The position numbers and the translations under genes are program-made. DNA of 64,000 nucleotides. It comes from JAEUPI01 sp046348365. Its GTDB lineage: Bacteria; Pseudomonadota; Gammaproteobacteria; Burkholderiales; Burkholderiaceae_C. The stretch covers positions 1-64,000 of the forward strand of contig JAXMEL010000006.1 in the NCBI GenBank assembly GCA_046348365.1, given 5' to 3'. Positions within the stretch are counted from its first letter, which is position 1. Each line of letters opens with the position of its first letter. Below, one piece after another: positions 18,771 through 27,977 of the stretch. The notes beneath the pieces were generated by a model that ran no database searches, had not been told where the DNA came from, and was given only the letters and a program-made list of their open reading frames with translations.

Positions 18771-20030
18771 TCAGTGGATCGTCAGCCACGGCAGGTAGGC
18801 GAAGCCCAGCAGCAGGCCGATGGCGACCACGTAGAACGGGATCAGCTCCTTCACCACGTCGCCCATGCGCACCTTGGCGACCGAGGCGGTGATGAACAGC
18901 GTGGTGCCGATCGGCGGGTGGTACAGGCCGATCGACAGGTTCACGATCATCATGATGCCGAGCTGGATCAGGTCCATGCCCACCGCGGCGGCGAGCGGCA
19001 CGAACATCGGCGTCAGCAGCAGCACGGCCGCCGGCAGGTCGATGAACATCGCCGTCGCCAGCATGATGAGGTTCATCGCCAGGATGATCAGCCACGGCGA
19101 CTTCAGCGTCTGCGTTGCGTACTGCGTGAACGCCGCCGGCAGCTGCTCGTAGGTGACGATCCAGCCGACCACGCTGGAGGCCATGATGATCAGCAGCACC
19201 ACGCCGGTGGAGATGCCGGCCTCGATGCAGGCGTGGCGGATCTTGGCCCACGTGAGGTCGCGGTAGACCACGCCGGCAACCACCGCCGCGTACAGCGTCG
19301 ACATCACGCTCACCTCGGTCGGCGTGGCGATGCCGAAGCGCAGGAACACGATGATCAGCACCGGCATCGCGAGCGCCGGGCCGGCGTGCGCGAGCTGGCG
19401 CCAGAACGCGGGCCACTGGAACGGCGTGGTGTCGCGCGGGAAGTGGCGGCGCCGCCCCTGCACGTAGCACACCGCCATGAAGCCGGCGCACATCAGCAGG
19501 CCCGGCAGCACGCCGGCGACGAAGAGTGCGCCGATCGACGCGCCCGACACCAGCGCGTAGACGATCATCGGGATCGACGGCGGGATCAGGATGTCGATCG
19601 TCGCCGCGGCGGCCAGCGTGCCGGCGGCGAACGGCGCCGGATAGCCGAGCTTCTTGAGCCACGGGATCAGCATCGAGCCGATCGCCGACGCATCCGCGAC
19701 CGCCGAGCCCGACACGCCGCCGAAGATCGTCGACGACAGCACGCCCACCTGCGCCGGCCCGCCGTGCACGCGGCCGATCATCATCGACAGCAGGTTGACC
19801 AGGCTCTGCCCGAGCTTGCCGCTGACCATCAGCGCGCCGGTCAGCATGAAGAACGGGATCGCGATCAGCGGGAAGCTCTGCGTCTGCGCCAGCATCTGCT
19901 CGATCGCCAGGTGCACCGGCACCGTGCCGATGATCAGCAGCCCGCCGACCGAGGCCAGCACCAGCGCATGCGCGATCGGGATCGACAGCAGCGCGGTGAC
20001 GACGAACAGGAGGATGATCAAACCCGTCAT
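18771..20030 (-). CDS. dctM: TRAP transporter large permease (DctM family)
   Basis: 419 residues, almost entirely hydrophobic helices (11-12 predicted by eye), with the DctM landmarks FPLIAIPFFMLTGALM near residue 55, GGVSGSAVADASAIGSMLIP, and PPSIPMIVYALVSG. It is the sodium- or proton-coupled inner-membrane subunit of a tripartite TRAP importer for an organic acid or sugar acid. It follows dctQ by 13 bases and precedes the transketolase pair by 30 bases on the same strand. The substrate is set by DctP and is not known. Confidence 0.95.
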   Translation of the reverse strand: MTGLIILLFVVTALLSIPIAHALVLASVGGLLIIGTVPVHLAIEQMLAQTQSFPLIAIPFFMLTGALMVSGKLGQSLVNLLSMMIGRVHGGPAQVGVLSSTIFGGVSGSAVADASAIGSMLIPWLKKLGYPAPFAAGTLAAAATIDILIPPSIPMIVYALVSGASIGALFVAGVLPGLLMCAGFMAVCYVQGRRRHFPRDTTPFQWPAFWRQLAHAGPALAMPVLIIVFLRFGIATPTEVSVMSTLYAAVVAGVVYRDLTWAKIRHACIEAGISTGVVLLIIMASSVVGWIVTYEQLPAAFTQYATQTLKSPWLIILAMNLIMLATAMFIDLPAAVLLLTPMFVPLAAAVGMDLIQLGIMMIVNLSIGLYHPPIGTTLFITASVAKVRMGDVVKELIPFYVVAIGLLLGFAYLPWLTIH

Positions 20031-20043
20031 GTCATGCTCCTTG

Positions 20044-20568
20044 TCATGCGCCTTGGTGCGAAGCGGCGATCTCGGGCTCGGCGTGGCCGTGCGGCACTTC
20101 GGTGCCGGCCCACAGCTCGGGCACCTTGCACAGCGTGGCCAGGCTCAGCAGCGCGAAGCCGAGGATCAGGCAGCCCACGCTCACCGAGCCGGGCACCTGC
20201 AGGATCGGCGTGCGCTCGTCGGCGGCGATCTCCATCACCGGCCAGGCGGTGACGGCAAGCGCTGCATAGAGCACCGCCACCACCAGCGCGCCGCCGGCCA
20301 GCACCCAGCGCCGCGAGGCACCGAGCTTCTGCGTCAGGATCACCACCGCGATGTGCGAGCCGTGCTGCGCCGCGAGCACCACGCCGGCCATGATCATCCA
20401 CGGGAACAGCAGCTCCGGCAGCTCGGAGGCCGACGCGAGGCTGCTGCCCGCCACGTAGCGCAAGGCGACGTTGGCGCTGAGGATGACGAACACCACCAGC
20501 AGGGTGACGTAGAGCACGCCACGGCACGCCGCGCCGATGGCGTTCTCGATGAAGCGCAGGATTGCCAT
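20044..20568 (-). CDS. dctQ: TRAP transporter small permease (DctQ family)
   Basis: 174 residues with four hydrophobic helices: near the N-terminus (GVLYVTLLVVFVILSANVALRY), then PELLFPWMIMAGVVLAAQHG, the helix around LAGGALVVAVLYAALAVTAW, and VGCLILGFALLSLATL. RYVAGSSLASASELPELLFPW matches the signature region of DctQ proteins. It assists the large subunit and DctP in TRAP uptake. The gene lies 19 bases after dctP and 13 bases before dctM. Confidence 0.92.
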   Translation of the reverse strand: MAILRFIENAIGAACRGVLYVTLLVVFVILSANVALRYVAGSSLASASELPELLFPWMIMAGVVLAAQHGSHIAVVILTQKLGASRRWVLAGGALVVAVLYAALAVTAWPVMEIAADERTPILQVPGSVSVGCLILGFALLSLATLCKVPELWAGTEVPHGHAEPEIAASHQGA

Positions 20569-20587
20569 GGCTTGCCGCCGCGTGCCG

Positions 20588-21574
20588 TCAGTGAGCCTGC
20601 TGCATCACGCGCTGCACGAACTCGCCCACCGGCCCCGACGACCACTTGGCGTACACCGGCTTGGTGGCATCGACGAAAGCCTTGCGGTCGACGGTGTCGA
20701 TCTGCACGCCCTTGGCCTTCAGCTCGGCGGCCAGCTTGTCGTCGGCCTCCTTCGACAGCCTGCGCTGCGTCTGCGTGGCCTCGGCCGCGGCCTCGGTGAA
20801 GATCTTCTGGTCGGCCGGGGTGAGCTTGTCCCACGAGCGCTTGCTGATCACGAACGGCGTGGCCTCGTACTTGTGGCCGCTGAGCGTGAGGTACTTCTGC
20901 ACCTCGTACAGCTTGGCCGACGCGATGTTGGCCAGCGGGTTCTCCTGGCCGTCGACCACGCCTTGCTGCAGCGCCACGTACAGCTCGGCGAACTTGATCT
21001 GCTGCGTGTCGGCGCCCAGCGTCTGCATGATGTCGACCGTCATCGCATCGGGCGGGGTGCGGATCTTCAGGCCCTTCAAGTCCGCCGGCGCCTTGATCGG
21101 CTTCTTGCTGTTGGTGACGTGGCGGATGCCGTTGTCCCAGAAGCCGAGCACGACCATCCCCTTCGCTGCCGTGCGCTTGGCGAGATCCTCGCCGACCGGG
21201 CCGTCGAGCATCTGGTAGGCCTTGTTCACGTCGGCGAACAGGAACGGCAGGCCGATCGCCGCGTACTCGGGCACCACGTTGGCGATCGCGCCCTGGCTGT
21301 TGGCCGACATGTCGAGCGTGCCCGAGCGCAGCGCGGTGATCATCGCCGCGTCGTCGCCGAGCTGCGCCGAGTGCGCCACCTGGATCTCGATGCGGCCGTT
21401 GGTCTTGGCCTTCACGCGCTCGGCGAACTGCACCGCCGCCTCGTGGCGCGGGTTGCCCGGCGCGGCGCCGTGGCCGAGCGTGAGCTTGGTGGCGGTCTGC
21501 GCCTGCGCGGCGCCGCCGGCGGCAGCGATGACGGCCAGCGCGAGCACTGTGCGGACGAAGGTCTTGCGTTGCAT
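20588..21574 (-). CDS. dctP: TRAP transporter substrate-binding protein (DctP family)
   Basis: 328 residues with an N-terminal signal peptide (MQRKTFVRTVLALAVIAAAGGAAQA) cleaved after Ala-Gln-Ala. The mature part has GHGAAPGNPRHEAAVQFAERVK, the LKGLKIRTPPDAMT loop around the carboxylate-binding Arg of the family, and GVVDGQENPLANI. A strong ribosome site (GAGGAG) precedes the ATG at 21574. It is the periplasmic receptor of the importer. DctP family members bind C4-dicarboxylates, sialic acid, sugar acids or aromatic acids; closest relatives would be needed to narrow this. Confidence 0.95.
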   Translation of the reverse strand: MQRKTFVRTVLALAVIAAAGGAAQAQTATKLTLGHGAAPGNPRHEAAVQFAERVKAKTNGRIEIQVAHSAQLGDDAAMITALRSGTLDMSANSQGAIANVVPEYAAIGLPFLFADVNKAYQMLDGPVGEDLAKRTAAKGMVVLGFWDNGIRHVTNSKKPIKAPADLKGLKIRTPPDAMTVDIMQTLGADTQQIKFAELYVALQQGVVDGQENPLANIASAKLYEVQKYLTLSGHKYEATPFVISKRSWDKLTPADQKIFTEAAAEATQTQRRLSKEADDKLAAELKAKGVQIDTVDRKAFVDATKPVYAKWSSGPVGEFVQRVMQQAH

Positions 21575-21609
21575 GGTGGATCTCCTCGTGTGGGTGTTCG
21601 TGGGGACGA

Positions 21610-22359
21610 TCAGTGGATCAACATGCCGCCGTTCACGTCGAGCGTGATGCCGGTGCAGTAGCTGGAGAGGTCGCTGGCGAGGTAGACGCAGGCGCCAGCC
21701 ACGTCGGCGGGCACGCCGTTGCGGCCGAGCGGGATGGTCTGTGCGATCTCGGCCATGCGCTCGTCGCTCAACTTGCCCTTCTGGATGTCGGTCTGGATCA
21801 GCCCCGGGGTGATGCAGTTGACGCGGATGCCGTCGGTGCCCAGCTCGCGCGCCATTGCGCGCGCCAGCCCCAGCACGCCGGCCTTGGCCGCCGAATAGTG
21901 CGGGCCGCCGAGGATGCCGCCGCCGCGCTGCGCCGAGACCGACGAGATGCACACGATCGAGCCGCCCTTCTGCCGCTGCATCGCCGGGATCACCGCCTGC
22001 GACATGAACAGCGTGCCGCGCAGGCTCACGTCGAGCACCGCGTCGTAGTCGGCACTCGTGATGTCCACCGTCTTGCGCGGCTGCGTGATGCCGGCGTTGT
22101 TGACCAGCACGTCGACGCGGCCGAAGGCCTTGAGCACCGCGGCGATCGCGGCGTCGCACGACGCCTTGTCGGTCACGTTCGCCACCACGCCGAGGTGGCC
22201 GCTGCCCAGCTTGCTGGCGGCGGTGGCGGGCTCGGCGGGCGCGAGGTCGAGGATGGCCACGCGTGCGCCGTGCTGCGCCATCAGTTTGGCGGTGGCGAAT
22301 CCCAGGCCGTTGGGGCCGGCGCCGCCGGTGATGACGGCGACCTTGTCCTTTAGCAGCAT
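21610..22359 (-). CDS. Short-chain dehydrogenase/reductase
   Basis: 249 residues of the classical SDR family. The cofactor motif is VITGGAGPNGLGFATAKLM (residues 9-27); NNAGITQPRKT, the catalytic Ser in SSVSAQRG, the Tyr-X-X-X-Lys in HYSAAKAGVLGL, and PGLIQTDIQK complete it. It is the first gene of the TRAP/transketolase operon and starts at 22359, with the LysR gene divergent. It probably oxidises a secondary hydroxyl of the imported substrate to give the ketose cleaved by transketolase. The first Gly-rich motif has Ala-Gly-Pro-Asn-Gly, longer than usual. Confidence 0.92.
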   Translation of the reverse strand: MLLKDKVAVITGGAGPNGLGFATAKLMAQHGARVAILDLAPAEPATAASKLGSGHLGVVANVTDKASCDAAIAAVLKAFGRVDVLVNNAGITQPRKTVDITSADYDAVLDVSLRGTLFMSQAVIPAMQRQKGGSIVCISSVSAQRGGGILGGPHYSAAKAGVLGLARAMARELGTDGIRVNCITPGLIQTDIQKGKLSDERMAEIAQTIPLGRNGVPADVAGACVYLASDLSSYCTGITLDVNGGMLIH

Positions 22360-22476
22360 CTCGATCGACTCCTTTGCAGTTCGTGGCGCGCATGGTGCGG
22401 AGGGCGCAGCCTGACGGCAAGCGATCGTTCGTCACCGTAAGATGACGATCCTTCACCTTACCTGCGGGGAAACACC
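22360..22476. promoter_or_regulatory. Divergent promoter/operator region of the TRAP operon and LysR gene
   Basis: 117 bases lie between the SDR start and the LysR start. The stretch 22424-22459 is AT-richer than its surroundings and holds related short repeats of TCGTCA and GATGAC (22427-22449) and two CCTTAC-like words just before the LysR gene. A LysR regulator usually binds here and controls both directions. No copy of the 40-bp module found at 45, 48, 49 and 54 kb is present, so this is a different regulon. Confidence 0.5.
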
Positions 22477-23391
22477 ATGTCCGCCCTGCCCCCGATGACC
22501 AACCTGATGGCCTTCGAGGCCGTGGCGCGGCGGCGCAGCTTCGCGCTCGCCGCGGCCGAGCTGCACCTCACCGCGTCGGCCGTCAGCCACCAGATCGCGC
22601 GGCTCGAGGCGCACCTCGCGCTCAAGCTGTTCGAGCGCAGCGCGCACGGCGTGCGCCTGAGCCCGGCGGGCGAGCAGTACCTGACGCGCGTGAGCGGCGC
22701 GCTGGCGGCCATCGCCGCGGCCACCGACGACATGCGCCAGGGCGTCAGCAACTCACTCTACGTGCACTGCTCGCCGAGCCTGGCCTCGCTGTGGCTGATG
22801 CCGCGCCTGCCGCGCTTCGCGCAGGCGCACCCCGACATCGCGCTGAACCTGTCGGCCGCGCACACGCACAGCGACTTCGCGCTCGGCCAGGTGGACCTCG
22901 ACATCCGCTACGGCGTGCCGCGCTGGCCAGACCTGGTGGTCGAGCCGCTGTTCGAGGAGCGCATCGTGCCGCTGGCGAGCCCGGCCTTCATCCGCCGGCA
23001 TCGGCTGCGGCGAGCGGAGCAGCTGCTGGCGGTGCCGCTGATCCAGAGCAACGTGAGCGTGGTGCAGTGGTCCGACTGGTTCGCTGCCTATTCCGACAAG
23101 CGCGCGCCCGATCGCTTCACGCTGCGCTTCGACCGCGCGCAGATGTCGCTCGACGCCGCGGCGCAGGGCCTCGGCGTGGCGCTGGAAAGCACGACCACCG
23201 GCGGCAAGCACCTGGCCGAAGGCAAGCTGCAGCCGGTGCTGGGCATGGCCAAGTCGATCGCCGTCAAGGCGCACTTCGCCGTCTACCCGGCGCGCCACGG
23301 CAAGCGGGCGCCGGTCGAGGCCTTCCTCGCGTGGGTGCATGCCGAGGCGGCGGCAAGCGCCTCGGCCGCGCCGCCGGCGGCGCGCGCCTAG
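22477..23391 (+). CDS. LysR-family regulator of the TRAP/transketolase operon (GcvA-like)
   Basis: 304 residues. The N-terminal winged helix-turn-helix is typical (MAFEAVARRRSFALAAAEL, HLTASAVSHQIARLEAHL, LFERSAHGVRLSPAG). The C-terminal effector domain includes RYGVPRWPDLVVEPLFEE, as in GcvA-like members. It is divergent from the SDR-TRAP-transketolase operon, which is the usual arrangement for a LysR activator and its target. The C-terminal tail is Ala-rich, and the last 89 bases of the gene region, including the TAG stop, are repeated at 28010-28098. Confidence 0.92.
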   Translation: MSALPPMTNLMAFEAVARRRSFALAAAELHLTASAVSHQIARLEAHLALKLFERSAHGVRLSPAGEQYLTRVSGALAAIAAATDDMRQGVSNSLYVHCSPSLASLWLMPRLPRFAQAHPDIALNLSAAHTHSDFALGQVDLDIRYGVPRWPDLVVEPLFEERIVPLASPAFIRRHRLRRAEQLLAVPLIQSNVSVVQWSDWFAAYSDKRAPDRFTLRFDRAQMSLDAAAQGLGVALESTTTGGKHLAEGKLQPVLGMAKSIAVKAHFAVYPARHGKRAPVEAFLAWVHAEAAASASAAPPAARA

Positions 23392-23395
23392 GCGC
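23307..23395. repeat. 89-bp direct repeat, left copy (end of LysR gene)
   Basis: This segment covers the last 28 codons and stop of the LysR gene and the palindrome GCGCCTAGGCGC. It recurs in the same orientation at 28010-28098 with about two mismatches. The two copies bracket the copper-oxidase/cytochrome lipoprotein gene exactly. Confidence 0.93.
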
Positions 23396-23431
23396 CGCCA
23401 TCTGCGCGACCTCGGCCGAGCTGCGGCCGCG

Positions 23432-26400
23432 TCAGTTGGCGTTGAGGCGGTCGAGCGGAATCGCCACGTAGCTGCTCGTGCCGGGCAGGCGCCACTGCAG
23501 TCGCATCACCGCGCTGCCGCCGTTCTCGTAGTACTCGAGCGTGACGGCGACGCGCTGGCCCGCCGTCAGGCTCACGCTGCCACTGGTGTTGGTGGTGGCC
23601 GCGTGATCCGACCAGTTGTTGATCAGCTGCGCGCCGTTGACCCACAGCCGCACGCCATCGTCCGACACGGTACGGAAGCGATAGCTGCCGCTGGTGGGGA
23701 TGGTGATCGTGCCGGTCCAGCGCGCCGAGAACAGATTGGCCGGTACGCCGGCGCCCGGCGATGCGCTGCCCCAGTTGAAGTTCACCGCCTCGGTGCGCGT
23801 GAGCAGCGGGCTGCCCGCCAACGCCGTGCCGGCGTAGTACCTGCCGACCAGGCCGCCGCCGTTGGCCTGCGGTGACGGCGCCGTGGCCTCGTCGCTGCCG
23901 ATCTCGCGCAGATAGGCCGCGACGCGGGTGATGTCGGCGTCCGACAGGCTGACGTTGTTGTGCGCCCTCACCGCGGCCTCGAGCGTCGGGGCCGAGCCGT
24001 CGTGCAGATAGGGCGCAGTGGCCCACACGTCGCGCAGCGTCGGCACGTCGATGCCGGTGAGCGCGCCGCCGAGGCGCTGCCCGCTGCTCGGCTTGATGGT
24101 GCCGATGTTGCGCGGGTTGTTGCTGGCGCTGATCGTGAACGCGGTGCCGCCGTGGCATGCGGCGCAGTTCTGCGTCGTGAAGACCTGCTTGCCTTCGCTG
24201 GCCAGGGCGCTGAGCGCGCCGGCCGACGGCCGCAGCGGGCTCGGCTCGAAGGCGTTGAGCGACGCCACGTAGGCGGCCAGTGCGTCGAGGTCGGCCGACA
24301 CGCCGGCCTTGGCGTCGCCCAGCGGCTGGCTGCGCGTGCCGGTGTTGAACTGCGCATCGGTCATCAGGCCGGTGCCGCCGGCCAGCGCGCGGATCTGGCC
24401 CTCGAAGTCCTGCAGCTCGTCGAAGTTGTTGCTCCAGTGCAGGAAGCCTTGCGCCGTGGCCGCACGGCCGCGCAGGTTGATCGTGTTGCGCAGGCCCTCG
24501 CCGGCGTGCGTGAGGTCCCACACACGGCCGTCGTGGCCGCCGTCGTTGTGGCAGGCGGCGCAGCTCATGTAGCGGTCGCGGGCGAGCCGCGTGTCGCGCG
24601 CGTCGTAGAAGAACTGCTTGCCCTTGAGCACGGTGGCGCTCAGGCGCTCGCTGGCCACCGCGTTCAAGGTTGCCACCGGGCTCACCGTGGTGAGCCCCTG
24701 CTGCACCAGCGGCGTGAGGTCGAACACGCCGACCGTGCGGTCCATGAAGTTGTGCACGTACAGCGTGCGCCGGTCGGGCGAGATCGCCAGGCCCTGCGGC
24801 GCGCGGCCGACGTCGATGCGCATCAGCTGCTGGCGGCCGTGCGCGTCGAGCACCGCCACCTCGCGGCTGGTCTCGAGCGCGACGAACAGGTACACGCCCA
24901 GCGGATCGAACAGCGCCGCGCTGGCCATGCTGGCGTTGTCGTGGTCGATGCGCCCTGCGAGATCCTCCTGCTGGGTGCCGAGGTCGATGCGCGAGCTGAT
25001 CGAGCGCACGGTGTTCTGGAAGTCCAGCGGCCGGCCGTCGCGCAGCATGCCGCGAAGGATGTTGTCCTTCTTGCTCGGCACGAAGGCCTGCGTGCCGTCG
25101 GGCGACACGGCCGGAGCGCCCAGGTAGTTCGGAATGCCGCGACCCTGGGTCTCGGCATCGACGTCGTTGCTGTGCGCGAGCGTGATCGTGCGCTGCACGG
25201 CCATCGTCACCGCATCGACGACGACGACCTCGCCGCCGACCGGCGTGCCGTTGACGCTGGCCTGCACCGCGGCCGTGGCCTCGCCGGGCAGCGGCGGCGT
25301 GATGAACCGTGCGGCATAGGCGGTGCGGCCATCGGCGGCCACGCTCACGTGGCGCACGTTGAGGCCGACCGGCGCCGACGCACCGGGCGAGCGCGTGGCC
25401 AGGTCGATGCGCAGCAGCGCACCACCGGCCTCTAGCGCCACCACGGCGGCGTTGGCCGCGCGGGCCATCGCGATGCCATAGGGTTGCGAGCCGCGCGCCA
25501 GCGAGACGGTCTGCATCACCGCGAGCGTCGAGGTCGAGATCACGCTGATCGAAGCGCCGCGCTTGTTGGCCACCCACACCTCGTTGCCGGCGGGCGTTAG
25601 CGCGAGCGAGCGCGGCGCCGCGCCCACCGCCACTTCAGCCAGCTTGGCGCGCGTGACGGCGTCGAAGACGCTCACGCTGTCGTTGTCCGGATTGACGAGC
25701 CACAGCCGGGCATTGCCCGTGCCACGGGTCTCGATCAGCAGGTTCGTCGACTGCACCGGCGCGTTGGCGCTCAGCGGCAGGTACGCGGTGTGCAGGATGG
25801 TCTGGTACCGCGTGGCGACGCCGTCGGTGGCGGCGACGGTGACGTAGAAGACGCCGGCACGCGTGAAGGCGTGGCTGACCCGCGGATTCGGCGAGAAGCC
25901 GGTGGCGGGCGTGCCGTCGCCGAAGTCCCAGCTGTACATCACGTTCTGGCCGGTGGCGCTGGCGGTGAAGGTCGCCACGCCGCCCGTTTGGGTCGGCGCC
26001 TGGGCCTGCGGCACGGCGAGCACCAGCGGCGCCTGCCCGGTGACGTCCCACGTGAGGTTGACGCTTGCGCTGTTGAAGCCGTCGCTGACGGCCAGCGTCA
26101 CGGCATAGGTGCCGGCCGCGGTGGGCGCGCCGGTGATCCGGCCGCTGGCGGCGTCGATCGTCAGACCCGGCGGCAGCCCGCTGGCCGACCATTGCAGCGG
26201 ATCGCCGTTGGGGTCGGTGGCGGTGGGCGCGAGGCTCACGGCATTGCCCTGCACGGTGCTCTGGTTGCCCGGCGAGGCGAGCACGGGCGTGACCGCGGTG
26301 TTGAGCGCCGGCGCCACGTTCACGCGCATCAGCTTGGCCTCCGACGGCACGCCGGCATCGTCGATCGCGAACATCATCCACATGCCCGGCGGCAGATCTG

Positions 26401-27847
26401 AGGCACGCGCCGGGATCTGCACCGCCAACGTGCCGCCCTGCGCGATGAACGGCAGGTTGACGAAGCGCTGGTCCATGTTGAAGCCGTGCGTGGCCGAGCC
26501 GGTCTTGACCATCGTGACGCGGCTGATCGGCCGGCCGCTGGTGACGCGCAGCTGCACCGTGCGACCGACATCGACCACCGTCGGCGCCGTGGCGATCACC
26601 GGCCGCGCGGCCGGCACGCCGCCTGCTGCGAACAGGTAGGGCGGGTAGTAGATTTCGCGATTGAGGTTGCTCTCGGAGCCCGACGGCGCGGGCGCGCCGC
26701 CGCCGAACACCAGCACGCTGGCGTCGGGCAGAAGCAGCGCGTTGCCGTGGTACAGGCGCGGGCGCACCGCCGACGCGCCGACCGTCCACTGGCCGGTCTG
26801 CGGGTTCCAGATCTCGGCCTCGTAGCTCACGTTGGTCATCGCGTTCCAGACCGAGCTGCCGCCGGTGGCGAGCACCTTGCCGTCGGGCAGGATGGTGGCC
26901 ACCGAGAGGCGCCGCTGGCGCAGCGTGGGCGCGGTCGATGTCACCACCGGCGTGCCGGAGTTGATGTCGATCACCACCGCGGTGTTGGCGTTGCCGCCGT
27001 ACTGCAGGATGCGCCCAGGCGCGAACATCGCGGCGCTGGCGTCGCTGCCCGTCACTGCCAGCGTGCCGGCGTCGGTGATCGAGCCGCTGCCGCTGGTGTT
27101 CACGTAGTACATCTGCCCGCCGCTGGCGAAGCCGAACACGCGGCCATCGGGCGCGATGAAGTTGCGCGGGTACATGAAGTCGAAACTGCCGGTGCCGGCA
27201 CCGCCGAGCAGCCGGTAGGTGCCGTTGCTGCCGCGGATCTCGGGCAAGTCGGTGCCGCCGGTTCCGCCCTGCACGTAGACCTCGCCGTTGAGCAGCATGG
27301 TCGATGTCGAGTACCAGCGCGGGCGGTTCATGTCGCTGCCCTTGGCGAGGACATTGGTGCTCAGGTCGAGCACCGTCGCGCTGGGGTTTCCGGTGTTGGT
27401 GGTCGAGGTGCCGGTCCAGTTGTCGCCGCCCGAGATGGCGATGGCGTCGCCGCCGGGCAGCATCACCTGCGAGCTGCAGAAGATGTCGACGCCGGTCGGG
27501 TTCGCGATCGTCAGGTGCGAATCGTCGGCCGGGTTCCAGATGTCGTAGACGAACAGGCCCGTCTGCGTGCCGTCGGTCTTGGTGCCATAGCTGAGCACGC
27601 GGCCGTCGGCGGTGAGCACGCCGTGCACGGCCACCACCGGCCACGCCGTCACCGGGCCCCAGACGCCCTTGCTGTTGGCATCGGCCGGGATCGTCAGCCC
27701 GGGCGGCAGCGCCATGGCGCCTTCGCGCGCGCTATCGGCCGACGATCGACTTCCGTTGTTCTCGTCGACACCGCCGCCGCATGACACGAGCAGCACAGCC
27801 GCGCACACGCCGATCCACGATCGGCTTCCGTAGTTGCCCACCGCCAT
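23432..27847 (-). CDS. Multidomain lipoprotein: copper-radical oxidase fused to di-heme cytochrome and PA14 domains
   Basis: 1471 residues. A lipoprotein signal ends at Cys23 (VLLVSC). Residues about 50-520 form a kelch-type galactose/glyoxal oxidase domain that keeps every metal-radical ligand: Cys124 (DIFCSSQ), Tyr179 (RWYSTS), Tyr366-His367 (RLYHGN) and His454 (ATHGFNMDQR). An Ig-like putative repeat (LPPGLTIDAASGRITG) and a PKD domain (YSWDFGDGTP) follow, then a YVTN-type propeller (about 690-1045). Two c-type heme motifs come next, Cys-Ala-Ala-Cys-His at 1096-1100 and 1228-1232, in a peroxidase/MauG-like di-heme region, and a C-terminal PA14 domain (from GLVGRYYAG). It should sit in the outer membrane or face the periplasm, oxidising an alcohol or aldehyde. 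The start at 27847 gives a proper signal peptide. Confidence 0.9.
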   Translation of the reverse strand: MAVGNYGSRSWIGVCAAVLLVSCGGGVDENNGSRSSADSAREGAMALPPGLTIPADANSKGVWGPVTAWPVVAVHGVLTADGRVLSYGTKTDGTQTGLFVYDIWNPADDSHLTIANPTGVDIFCSSQVMLPGGDAIAISGGDNWTGTSTTNTGNPSATVLDLSTNVLAKGSDMNRPRWYSTSTMLLNGEVYVQGGTGGTDLPEIRGSNGTYRLLGGAGTGSFDFMYPRNFIAPDGRVFGFASGGQMYYVNTSGSGSITDAGTLAVTGSDASAAMFAPGRILQYGGNANTAVVIDINSGTPVVTSTAPTLRQRRLSVATILPDGKVLATGGSSVWNAMTNVSYEAEIWNPQTGQWTVGASAVRPRLYHGNALLLPDASVLVFGGGAPAPSGSESNLNREIYYPPYLFAAGGVPAARPVIATAPTVVDVGRTVQLRVTSGRPISRVTMVKTGSATHGFNMDQRFVNLPFIAQGGTLAVQIPARASDLPPGMWMMFAIDDAGVPSEAKLMRVNVAPALNTAVTPVLASPGNQSTVQGNAVSLAPTATDPNGDPLQWSASGLPPGLTIDAASGRITGAPTAAGTYAVTLAVSDGFNSASVNLTWDVTGQAPLVLAVPQAQAPTQTGGVATFTASATGQNVMYSWDFGDGTPATGFSPNPRVSHAFTRAGVFYVTVAATDGVATRYQTILHTAYLPLSANAPVQSTNLLIETRGTGNARLWLVNPDNDSVSVFDAVTRAKLAEVAVGAAPRSLALTPAGNEVWVANKRGASISVISTSTLAVMQTVSLARGSQPYGIAMARAANAAVVALEAGGALLRIDLATRSPGASAPVGLNVRHVSVAADGRTAYAARFITPPLPGEATAAVQASVNGTPVGGEVVVVDAVTMAVQRTITLAHSNDVDAETQGRGIPNYLGAPAVSPDGTQAFVPSKKDNILRGMLRDGRPLDFQNTVRSISSRIDLGTQQEDLAGRIDHDNASMASAALFDPLGVYLFVALETSREVAVLDAHGRQQLMRIDVGRAPQGLAISPDRRTLYVHNFMDRTVGVFDLTPLVQQGLTTVSPVATLNAVASERLSATVLKGKQFFYDARDTRLARDRYMSCAACHNDGGHDGRVWDLTHAGEGLRNTINLRGRAATAQGFLHWSNNFDELQDFEGQIRALAGGTGLMTDAQFNTGTRSQPLGDAKAGVSADLDALAAYVASLNAFEPSPLRPSAGALSALASEGKQVFTTQNCAACHGGTAFTISASNNPRNIGTIKPSSGQRLGGALTGIDVPTLRDVWATAPYLHDGSAPTLEAAVRAHNNVSLSDADITRVAAYLREIGSDEATAPSPQANGGGLVGRYYAGTALAGSPLLTRTEAVNFNWGSASPGAGVPANLFSARWTGTITIPTSGSYRFRTVSDDGVRLWVNGAQLINNWSDHAATTNTSGSVSLTAGQRVAVTLEYYENGGSAVMRLQWRLPGTSSYVAIPLDRLNAN

Positions 27848-27977
27848 CCCCCCCTTCGCCTTCGGCAACGATCGGCCGCAAGGCGTAACAAGATGTCCAA
27901 GAATGGCTTGGGTGTTGATCTGTCGCAAGCCCGCGGCCGCGGGACTCGTTTACCCGGAATCGGGGTGGCAGCGTGCC

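Noticed and set aside
13781..22359. Assignment of the transketolase operon to the sulfoquinovose or apiose pathway
   Set aside because: The split transketolase fits, but no sulfoquinovosidase, sulfo-sugar isomerase, apionate enzymes or kinase are present.
22360..22476. A fifth copy of the 65-bp promoter module before the SDR gene
   Set aside because: GTAAG and CTTAC words are present, but neither the ATA-N9-TAT spacing nor the CAGACC block and -35/-10 layout can be found.
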